A stretch of DNA of 64,000 bases, taken from positions 1,979,001 through 2,043,000 of the forward strand of contig NZ_UGHY01000002.1 of the NCBI RefSeq assembly GCF_900450995.1, in the 5' to 3' direction. Below are positions 58,070 to 64,000 of the stretch, piece after piece. The position numbers were made by a program, and so were the translations under genes. The notes below the pieces were generated by a model that saw only the letters and a program-made list of their open reading frames with translations, did no database searches and had not been told where the DNA came from. Each line of letters begins with the position of its first letter. Positions within the stretch are counted from its first letter, which is position 1. The stretch comes from Haemophilus parainfluenzae (GTDB taxonomy: Bacteria; Pseudomonadota; Gammaproteobacteria; Enterobacterales; Pasteurellaceae).

Positions 58070-58636
58070 ATGAATAAAGAATTTGAAATCCGCTCCGCAA
58101 CACTTTCAGCCGATGAAGAAAATCAAAAGCTAGTAGGTTATGCGGTGAAATGGAATAGCCCTTCACAAGTGCTTTACTGTGATTTTGTGGAATCCTTTGC
58201 GCCTAAAGCTTTCAGTGACAGCCTAGCGAGTGGCGAAGATGTGCGCGCACTCTTTGAACATGACTACACCAAGTTACTAGGTCGAACAAGTGCGGGAACA
58301 TTAAAGCTAGAAGAAGATTCAATCGGCTTACGCTTTGAACTAATTCCGCCCGATACAACAATCGGAAAAGATTTATTAGTTAGCGTTTTTCGCGGTGATA
58401 TTACAGGGATGTCTTTCGGATTCAGAGCGATTAAAGAAGAATGGAATTTTGATGTAGAGCCTTATCAAAGAAACGTAATTAAAGCAGATCTCTTTGAGGT
58501 TACAGTAACAAGCGTTCCAGCCTATCCGGAAAGCAGCGTAGAAATCGCTAAGCGTTCAATGGTCGCAGCAAAAGAACAAACACAGGGTAAATCAAACACT
58601 ATCTTAAAACGCTGGCTTGATGTATCGGAGGCTTAA
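58070..58636 (+). CDS. HK97-family prohead protease
   Basis: Serine protease (U35 family) of 188 residues that removes the capsid delta domain during maturation. VGYAVKWNSPSQVL is the N-terminal motif, the catalytic His is in ALFEHDYTKLLGR (near residue 63) and the Ser in DITGMSFGFRA (near 108). It lies 45 bases after the capsid gene and directly before the portal. Confidence 0.93.
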   Translation: MNKEFEIRSATLSADEENQKLVGYAVKWNSPSQVLYCDFVESFAPKAFSDSLASGEDVRALFEHDYTKLLGRTSAGTLKLEEDSIGLRFELIPPDTTIGKDLLVSVFRGDITGMSFGFRAIKEEWNFDVEPYQRNVIKADLFEVTVTSVPAYPESSVEIAKRSMVAAKEQTQGKSNTILKRWLDVSEA

Positions 58637-58637
58637 T

Positions 58638-59864
58638 ATGTGGAATCCTTTTAGACGAAAAGAGCAACGCAGCGAACCAATAACTATTGATGAATTCCTA
58701 TCTTACATGGGCGTAAATAATACAGGTGCGGGCGAATATGTCAGCCCACAAACGGCAGAGGCTCTACCAGCGGTTATGAACGCCGTAACAGTAATCGCCG
58801 AGGCGGTGGCATCTATGCCTTGTTATCTGTACGCACTAAAAGAAGATGGCCGTGAAAGAATCTACCGTCACCCCGTTGAATATCTTTTAAACGAAATGCC
58901 AAACCGCAATCAAACGCCTTACCAGTTTAAATATACGATGATGCGCCATTGTTTGCTAACTGGTAATGCTTACGCGGTGATTGAGTGGAATAACAAGGGC
59001 GAACCTGTAAGCCTTACACCTTACCAGCCGAGCGCAGTAAATATCTTCCGTAAAGTAACAGGCGAGCATATTTACCAAGTAACGGACTTAAACGGAGTTA
59101 CTAAAAACTATCTTCAAGATGAAATCTTACACTTACGCCATAGTTCCCTTGATGGATTTATGGGGCGTTCACCTGTAACTGTTTGCCGTGAAACGATTGG
59201 ATTAGGTTTAGCACAACAACGACACGGTGCAGCAATCATGAAAAACGGATTGATGGCAAGCGGACTAATCTCAACGGCTGAATGGCTAGACGATGCGAAA
59301 GCACAGAAAGCAGTGAAAGCCTTAGAGCGTTACAAAGGCGCAAAGAACGCGGGGAAAACACCAATCCTTGAAGGCTCAATGGAATACAAACAATTAGGCA
59401 TGACAAACCAAGATGCCGAATGGTTACAAAGTCGAACCTTCACAATTTCCGATATAGCCCGAATCTACAACATAAGCCCGATTTTCCTACAAGATTATTC
59501 CAATAGTAGCTATGCGAATTTCAGTGAGGCTAGTAGAGCGTTCTTATCACAAACCTTGCGCCCATGGCTAACTAACTTTGAACAACAGCTTAAAGATGCC
59601 TTAATGATTGACTTAACGAGCAATAGCAAGAAACGGCACTTAATCGAATTTGACACAAGCGACTTACTCCGCACCAGTCAAAACGAACGTTTCAATAGTT
59701 ATGATGTGGCAATTAAAGCTGGCGTAATGTCACCTAACGAAGTGCGCAGACGTGAAGGCTTACCGCCTTATGCTGGCGGTGATGAATTCAGCCAAGCATG
59801 GAAACAAACCGTAGAAGTTAAACGCGGTGATAGCGTAAACGAAAACGAGGTGAACGATGCCTAG
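58638..59864 (+). CDS. Phage portal protein (HK97 family)
   Basis: Dodecameric vertex through which DNA enters. I start at ATG 58638 (MWNPFRRKE), one base after the protease stop and preceded by CGGAGG, giving 408 residues. Typical stretches are ALPAVMNAVTVIAEAVASMPCYLY, RHCLLTGNAYAVIEWN, HLRHSSLDGFMGRSP, and FTISDIARIYNISPIFLQDYSNSSYAN. Its stop overlaps the next gene by 8 bases. Confidence 0.94.
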   Translation: MWNPFRRKEQRSEPITIDEFLSYMGVNNTGAGEYVSPQTAEALPAVMNAVTVIAEAVASMPCYLYALKEDGRERIYRHPVEYLLNEMPNRNQTPYQFKYTMMRHCLLTGNAYAVIEWNNKGEPVSLTPYQPSAVNIFRKVTGEHIYQVTDLNGVTKNYLQDEILHLRHSSLDGFMGRSPVTVCRETIGLGLAQQRHGAAIMKNGLMASGLISTAEWLDDAKAQKAVKALERYKGAKNAGKTPILEGSMEYKQLGMTNQDAEWLQSRTFTISDIARIYNISPIFLQDYSNSSYANFSEASRAFLSQTLRPWLTNFEQQLKDALMIDLTSNSKKRHLIEFDTSDLLRTSQNERFNSYDVAIKAGVMSPNEVRRREGLPPYAGGDEFSQAWKQTVEVKRGDSVNENEVNDA

Positions 59865-60201
59865 AATGATTAGAGCCGGTAAATATAACAAGGCGATAAG
59901 TTTACAAAAACAAGTAAACGAAACTAATGATTATGGCGGATTTGTAAGTAAGTGGAAAACCGTTGCGAATATACGCGCAGCGGTTGAACCGTTACAAGGT
60001 AGAGAGTTCTTCTCCGGTGCGGTGCCATTAAATGAAAATACTGTGCGCATTCGCATACGTTACGGAACTAATGTTGATAACACTATGCGCGTGAAATATG
60101 GGAACCGTTCGCTAGAGATAATCAACATTATTGATAGTAAAGAAGCGCACAAAGAACTTCAGCTTATTTGTAAGGAGCTAACCGGCAATGGTGGAAATTA
60201 A
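59857..60201 (+). CDS. Phage head closure / head-tail adaptor protein
   Basis: A 114-residue protein of the SPP1 gp16-like head-closure family: MIRAGKYNKAISLQKQVNETNDYGGFVSKWKTVANIRAAVEPLQGREFF is diagnostic, followed by RIRIRYGTNVDNTMRVKYGNRSLEI. It would seal the portal and receive a tail. In a tail-less satellite this is the part that joins helper-phage tails. It overlaps the portal by 8 bases and the connector by 14. Confidence 0.88.
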   Translation: MPRMIRAGKYNKAISLQKQVNETNDYGGFVSKWKTVANIRAAVEPLQGREFFSGAVPLNENTVRIRIRYGTNVDNTMRVKYGNRSLEIINIIDSKEAHKELQLICKELTGNGGN

Positions 60202-60502
60202 TTTAACGATTGATGAAATCAAAGCGCACTTAAATCTCGATCACGATTTAGATAATGAGTTACTGGAAGCCTATAAGGTGGCCGCATTGGAAGTATGCCA
60301 AAAGCATATTGGCAAAACCTTTGGGGAAGAAGAAACGGAAAAGACCATACCTTTTACCTCGGCGATTAAGATTGGTTGTTTAATGTATATCGCCTATCTC
60401 TACACGAACCGCGAAGCCGTCACAGACTTAGCCAACCTTAAACCGGCACCAATGACGATTTCCGCATTGTGGGAAGTGTATAGAGAACCGTGCGCTTACT
60501 AA
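60188..60502 (+). CDS. Phage gp6-like head-tail connector
   Basis: A 104-residue helical connector of the HK97 gp6 family, showing INLTIDEIKAHLNLDHDLDNELLEAYKVAALEVCQKHIGK and then IGCLMYIAYLYTNREAV. It binds below the portal. The gene order adaptor-connector here is the reverse of many phages (connector-adaptor), matching the overall inverted order of this module. Confidence 0.88.
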   Translation: MVEINLTIDEIKAHLNLDHDLDNELLEAYKVAALEVCQKHIGKTFGEEETEKTIPFTSAIKIGCLMYIAYLYTNREAVTDLANLKPAPMTISALWEVYREPCAY

Positions 60503-60516
60503 GGATTTAGTAACCG

Positions 60517-60879
60517 ATGCCATACCAACCATTAAGACGTTGTAGCTATCCTGGATGTAGAAACAAAGTAAAGTCCGGTAGATGCGAGGAGCACAAGCCA
60601 AAGGACACACGCCCAAACAGTAGCGCACGCGGTTACGACCACAAGTGGAGCAAATACCGCGAGCAATACTTAAAGCATCATCCCCTTTGTGTGATGTGCT
60701 TAGAGCAAGGCAAATATACTCCGGCAACAGTGATAGACCATATCAAGCCGGTAGAGAACGGACAATCCGATCCATTGTTTTGGGTAGCAAGCAATCATCA
60801 GCCTTTATGTCGTGATTGTCACAGCTATAAAACACGAGTGATAGACCAACGCGGATTTGGTGCGAAGAAGATTGATTAG
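60517..60879 (+). CDS. HNH endonuclease of the packaging module
   Basis: A 120-residue HNH nuclease. It begins with a zinc-type CSYPGCRNKVKSGRCEEH, and its core is HPLCVMCLEQGKYTPATVIDHIKPVENGQSDPLFWVASNHQPLCRDCHSYKT with two CxxC pairs and the DH...N...H catalytic residues. In HK97-type cos systems such proteins help terminase cut cos. It sits directly before the G/C-rich cos-like island and TerS. Confidence 0.9.
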   Translation: MPYQPLRRCSYPGCRNKVKSGRCEEHKPKDTRPNSSARGYDHKWSKYREQYLKHHPLCVMCLEQGKYTPATVIDHIKPVENGQSDPLFWVASNHQPLCRDCHSYKTRVIDQRGFGAKKID

Positions 60880-60940
60880 ACCGGGTGGGGGCAATTTAAA
60901 AAAGAAAGTGGCAACCCTTCGGAACCGCCCCCCTATACAA
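60880..60940. other. G/C-rich island between HNH and TerS, candidate cos site
   Basis: Within an A/T-rich genome this gap contains TGGGGGC (60886-60892) and the inverse-complement-like GCCCCCC (60927-60933), plus AACCCTTCGGAACCG between them. In cos-type phages with HNH and P27-like TerS, cos usually lies next to these genes. No cleavage site can be proven from sequence. Confidence 0.45.
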
Positions 60941-60981
60941 ATTTTTACGCAAGGTAATTTTTTTGAAAATAAGGAAATACA

Positions 60982-61359
60982 ATGACAACAAAAAACAAGA
61001 AAAAAACGCATAATCCACCTAGTTTTTTAGATCCAATCGCGAAAACAGTATGGAAAGAACGAATTCCACAACTTCTTGAACGTGGTGATATTCAAGATGC
61101 GGACTTAATTCACCTTGAATTATATTGTGTTAATTACTCTCTTTTCCGTGCTGCAGTTGAGGATATTCATAAAAACGGCTTTTCAATAGTAAATAGCCAA
61201 GGCACACAATCAAGAAAGCCCGCACTGTCAGCTAAAGCTGATGCAGAAAAAGTGATGGTGAAAATGTCCTCACTGTTAGGCTTTGATCCAGTTAGCCGTA
61301 GAAAAAATCCTGTTGAAGTTGATTCAACCGATATGATTGATGAAATCCTCACAATGTAG
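60982..61359 (+). CDS. Terminase small subunit, P27 family
   Basis: DNA-recognition subunit of the packaging motor, 125 residues. PPSFLDPIAKTVWKERIPQLLERGDIQDADLIHLELYCVNYSLFRAA is the P27-family N-terminal helix region and MSSLLGFDPVSRRK the C-terminal motif. In satellites, a distinct TerS or its own cos would direct packaging of the element rather than the helper. It precedes TerL by 7 bases. Confidence 0.92.
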   Translation: MTTKNKKKTHNPPSFLDPIAKTVWKERIPQLLERGDIQDADLIHLELYCVNYSLFRAAVEDIHKNGFSIVNSQGTQSRKPALSAKADAEKVMVKMSSLLGFDPVSRRKNPVEVDSTDMIDEILTM

Positions 61360-61366
61360 GCTAAAT

Positions 61367-63034
61367 ATGGCAATCTGGCACGCATACGCAGAGAAAATTC
61401 AATCAGGTGAAATAGTGGCTTGTAAGAAGATAAAACAAGCCGTAGCGCGTTATTTTAACGATTTAAACAACCCCGATTATTTCTTTGATCAAAGTGCGGT
61501 AGAAAAATTTATCGCTTTCTCGAAACTATGCCCACACGTTAAAGGACACTTACGCGGTGAGCCAATTATTCTTTCAGATTGGCAAGTTTTCCTCTTTGCC
61601 AACATTCTGGGCTTTAAACGAAAAGATACAGGATTAAGAAAATATCGCTCTGCTTACGTTCAAGTGGCAAGAAAAAACGCTAAATCAACGGTAGCAGCCG
61701 TTTTAGCCAATTGGTTTTTGGTGATGGAAGGCGGCCAACAGGATATATACACGGCAGCCGTGAGCCGAGACCAAGCCCGAATCGTTTTTGATGATGCGCG
61801 TCAAATGTGCTTACTTTCGCCTTTACTGAAAAAACGGCTCAATATTCAACAGCACAAACTCATCAACCCTAAGAACAACAGTATCATGCGACCGCTTGCC
61901 GCCAAATCTTCAACCATTGAAGGCACAAACCCTAGTTTAGCGATTGTTGATGAATATCACCTACACACGGACAACAGCGTCTATAGCGCGTTAGAGCTAG
62001 GACAAGGCGCACGCCCAGAAGGTTTGCTCTTTGCTATTACAACTGCGGGAAGTAACGTGATTTCGGCTTGTAAACAGCACTATGATTATTGCGCTCAAAT
62101 CCTTGAAGGGAATGAGCAGAACGATAGCTTGTTCGTATTGATTTTTGAACTAGACGAAGAAAACGAAATCGACAAACAAGAGAACTGGATAAAAGCCAAT
62201 CCCAATATTGGTAAATCCATTCCTTACCTTGATTTTGAGAACACGATTAAAAAAGCGAGGGGGATTCCTTCCGAATGGGTGGAAATGCTTACCAAGCGAT
62301 TTAACGTATGGTGTCAAGGCACAACCCCGTGGCTAGGCGAAGGAAACTGGGCGCAATGCGAACGGCAGTACACCGAAAGCGATTTACTTCACCAAGATTG
62401 TTATTTAGGACTGGATTTATCCAGCACCAATGACTTAACCAGTCTTTGCTATACCTTTCCACAAGGGAATAAAGTGCGGTTAGTTACTCGGCATTATATC
62501 CCTGAATTTCAACTTAATAACGTGGCAAATAAAAACCGTGCGATGTATCGAAACTGGGTGCGTAGTGGTTGGCTGATTGCAACCGAGGGCGACTGTATCG
62601 ACTACGACAAAATCAGAGATGATATTTTGAAAGATGCACAACGTTTCAATATTAAGATGATTGGCTTTGACGTATGGAATGCAACCCATTTACGCACACA
62701 ATTACAAGCGGCTGGGCTTGAGGTTGAACCCTTCCCGCAAACCTATCAACGATTTAGCCCGGTGGCGAAAAGTGCAGAAGTATTAATAAATAGACAGATG
62801 ATAGAACATCATGGCGATCCAGTGCTTACCTGGGCGCTATCCAATGTGGTGATGGAAACCGATGCCAACGCCAACATTAAACCAAACAAGAAGAAAGCAG
62901 CAAACAAAATAGACCCCGCCGTAGCGTTCCTGATGTCTTTCGGAATTTATCAACTTGAATACGGTGATTTAATTTTCGAACTATCAGACGAACACAAACA
63001 GGCACTAGAAGAATTTAACGGATTGGATATATGA
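61367..63034 (+). CDS. Terminase large subunit (ATPase-nuclease)
   Basis: Packaging motor and cos nuclease of 555 residues, starting at ATG 61367 (MAIWHAYAEKIQSGE). The ATPase has an atypical Walker A ARKNAKSTVAAVLANW (near residue 104) and Walker B SLAIVDEYH (near 195), the form usual in HK97-like TerL. The nuclease begins GLDLSSTNDLTSL (first Asp near residue 347) with further acidic residues near FDVWNATHLR. The stop overlaps the next gene start (ATGA). Two uptake signals lie inside. Confidence 0.93.
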   Translation: MAIWHAYAEKIQSGEIVACKKIKQAVARYFNDLNNPDYFFDQSAVEKFIAFSKLCPHVKGHLRGEPIILSDWQVFLFANILGFKRKDTGLRKYRSAYVQVARKNAKSTVAAVLANWFLVMEGGQQDIYTAAVSRDQARIVFDDARQMCLLSPLLKKRLNIQQHKLINPKNNSIMRPLAAKSSTIEGTNPSLAIVDEYHLHTDNSVYSALELGQGARPEGLLFAITTAGSNVISACKQHYDYCAQILEGNEQNDSLFVLIFELDEENEIDKQENWIKANPNIGKSIPYLDFENTIKKARGIPSEWVEMLTKRFNVWCQGTTPWLGEGNWAQCERQYTESDLLHQDCYLGLDLSSTNDLTSLCYTFPQGNKVRLVTRHYIPEFQLNNVANKNRAMYRNWVRSGWLIATEGDCIDYDKIRDDILKDAQRFNIKMIGFDVWNATHLRTQLQAAGLEVEPFPQTYQRFSPVAKSAEVLINRQMIEHHGDPVLTWALSNVVMETDANANIKPNKKKAANKIDPAVAFLMSFGIYQLEYGDLIFELSDEHKQALEEFNGLDI

Positions 63035-63318
63035 TTAGATGTAAAGAGGCAAAACAGAACTTACTAATAGCAGCGGTGAAACACTATAAGAAATCTACCG
63101 CACTTTTCACTTTTATTAGCTTGTATGATGATTATGAACCATATCCACTGGACGAAGTTATCTACATTCTTCAATGTAAATGCGATGCAGCAAAACGAGA
63201 AATAAACAACAGACCAAATAGCCCCAATATGGAAGTGTTAGAAACAATTTATCATATCGCGCACAAAAATCTTGAAGATATGAAAAAGGCAGAAAGAAGA
63301 ATTGCGAAAAGAAGATAA
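63031..63318 (+). CDS. Small protein of unknown function after TerL
   Basis: A 95-residue basic protein with no domain I recognise. Mostly helical by appearance, it ends in a charged segment (LEDMKKAERRIAKRR). Its start overlaps the TerL stop by four bases and it is the last gene of the operon, so it is probably co-expressed with packaging genes. A strong terminator follows. One uptake signal lies inside. Confidence 0.65.
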   Translation: MIRCKEAKQNLLIAAVKHYKKSTALFTFISLYDDYEPYPLDEVIYILQCKCDAAKREINNRPNSPNMEVLETIYHIAHKNLEDMKKAERRIAKRR

Positions 63319-63321
63319 AAT

Positions 63322-63356
63322 AAATCCCTACGTTTCACAACGTGGGGATTTTTTAT
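63322..63356 (+). terminator. Terminator of the packaging operon
   Basis: AAATCCC(TA)CGTT pairs with AACG(TGG)GGATTT around TCAC, then a run of Ts. It closes the operon after the small ORF. Confidence 0.88.
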
Positions 63357-63435
63357 ACGTGACTACATCGCACGAACATATTATCAAATTGCTAAATTCT
63401 TAAAATTTTCCCTAAAAAATGCTTTAGGGTACGTA

Positions 63436-63449
63436 CTACAAATTTGTAG
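63436..63449. promoter_or_regulatory. 14-bp perfect palindrome upstream of the last gene
   Basis: CTACAAATTTGTAG is self-complementary. It shares the CTA...AATT...TAG pattern with the palindrome before the capsid gene, though spacing differs. A TATAAT follows at 63459. Possible operator. A further inverted pair CCCTAAA/TTTAGGG lies at 63410-63429. Confidence 0.4.
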
Positions 63450-63493
63450 CAAAGTTATTATAATCTAAGCGCAAAAATAAGAAATAAACGTAG

Positions 63494-63520
63494 CTTACCG
63501 TATCTAAACTTTGATAAAAT
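63494..63520 (+). promoter_or_regulatory. Second copy of the shared 14-bp motif and -10 box
   Basis: CTTACCGTATCTAA (63494-63507) with TAAAAT at 63515-63520, the same 21-base offset as at 56698. It lies about 40 bases before the ATG at 63558. Confidence 0.55.
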
Positions 63521-63557
63521 AGAACAAGAAATAAACAGGGAAAACAAGGAGGAAAGT

Positions 63558-63941
63558 ATGATTAAATCCGTTTTATCCGCATTTGGTTTATTTGTATTTT
63601 CTGCTTTAGATTTTTTGTTGTTTTTAGCCATATTGCTTTTTGTTGGCTTGTTGGTTTTCATCTTTTGGCCAATATTAAAATGGCCTTTACTAGCTTTTCT
63701 AATAGGTGCTATTGCCTTCTTTTGTTATCTAATATACAAGATAAAAGAGAAACCAAAACCGCTAGAACAAGACGAAATATTATCTAGCTGGGCGGAACAG
63801 GAATTACAACGCCCTATCATTCAACGGATTTTACAAAAACAAGAGGAAAATAAACCGTTCATTAGCGGAACAATAACGCATATTGGAAATGACGGAAAAG
63901 AAACTCGATTAGGCAATATCACTATCAATTTAAAGGGATAA
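63558..63941 (+). CDS. Membrane protein of unknown function in the mobile element
   Basis: A 127-residue protein with an N-terminal hydrophobic half forming two or three helices (LFVFSALDFLLFLAILLFVGLLVFIFWPIL; LLAFLIGAIAFFCYLIYKI) and a soluble C-terminal half (QELQRPIIQRILQKQEENKPFISG...). A good GGAGGAAAG ribosome site precedes it. I know no family for it. It has its own promoter that shares a motif with the packaging operon, so the same regulator may drive both. A role in lysis, superinfection exclusion or helper interference is possible but unproven. The final 59 bases of the window show no feature. Confidence 0.65.
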   Translation: MIKSVLSAFGLFVFSALDFLLFLAILLFVGLLVFIFWPILKWPLLAFLIGAIAFFCYLIYKIKEKPKPLEQDEILSSWAEQELQRPIIQRILQKQEENKPFISGTITHIGNDGKETRLGNITINLKG

Positions 63942-64000
63942 TTAATCAAATAAAGCGCATCTAGGCTGATCCCCGAAAGCAAGAAACCTTATCTTGTTGG

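Noticed and set aside
56828..63318. Ordinary HK97-like prophage head module
   Set aside because: Not excluded, but the gene order is inverted relative to such phages and a strong terminator closes the operon after TerL with no tail gene, so a satellite is preferred pending sequence to the right.

Overview
The window looks like the chromosome of a Haemophilus species, most likely in the H. parainfluenzae group. The DNA is A/T-rich, and the 9-base Haemophilus uptake signal (AAGTGCGGT or its complement) occurs more than 40 times, often as inverted pairs that serve as terminators. The housekeeping genes and their order (for example dsbC-recJ-dsbA-like-mtnN-TonB receptor-cmk-rpsA-ihfB-lapA-lapB-pyrF-yciH) also match what I remember of H. 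influenzae. I saw no rRNA, intact tRNA or CRISPR array.

Layout. 0-1.5 kb: 3' end of ilvI and all of ilvH. 1.5-7.9 kb: a 1988-residue trimeric autotransporter adhesin whose leader carries a 22-bp palindrome and a terminator-like hairpin. 7.9-14.6 kb: a truncated YedE-like gene, a DUF484 gene, purA, lysC, sanA-like, metX with MetJ boxes, and a nitroreductase. 14.7-24.6 kb: sppA, a BASS-family transporter, the sapABCDF peptide transporter (sapD frameshifted), and ycjX. 24.6-30.1 kb: sodC, an IS3-family element inserted in the sodC terminator, a lipoprotein, a transglutaminase-MerT-MerP-like operon, and a YcjF-like membrane protein. 30.1-44.4 kb: prfB with its programmed frameshift, the thiol/disulfide and repair cluster, a Fur-controlled haem/transferrin-type receptor, and the translation and envelope cluster. 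44.4-56.2 kb: ettA, a candidate FNR-dependent small RNA, a DUF1007/NicO metal pair, a nitroreductase, a flippase-pyruvyl transferase-ElyC glycan cassette, an SbmA/YddA-type ABC exporter, and a frameshifted siderophore receptor.

56.3-64 kb: the left part of a mobile element. It starts with a possible attachment site, then two clusters of GTTCACC iterons around an A/T-rich core. A single operon follows in the order major capsid, protease, portal, head closure, connector, HNH, TerS, TerL, small ORF, terminator. Starting with capsid and ending with TerL is the reverse of the usual HK97 prophage order, and no tail gene follows TerL before the operon terminator. This fits a capsid-forming phage-inducible chromosomal island (cf-PICI) better than an ordinary prophage, but the integrase and replication genes would lie outside the window, so the call is provisional.

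The most rewarding items to check are the satellite-like element with its iterons and shared promoter motif, the FNR-box small RNA at about 46.2 kb, the IS in the centre of a paired-uptake-signal terminator, and two single-base frameshifts (sapD and the siderophore receptor), both of which look like loss of one base from a run of four C or G.
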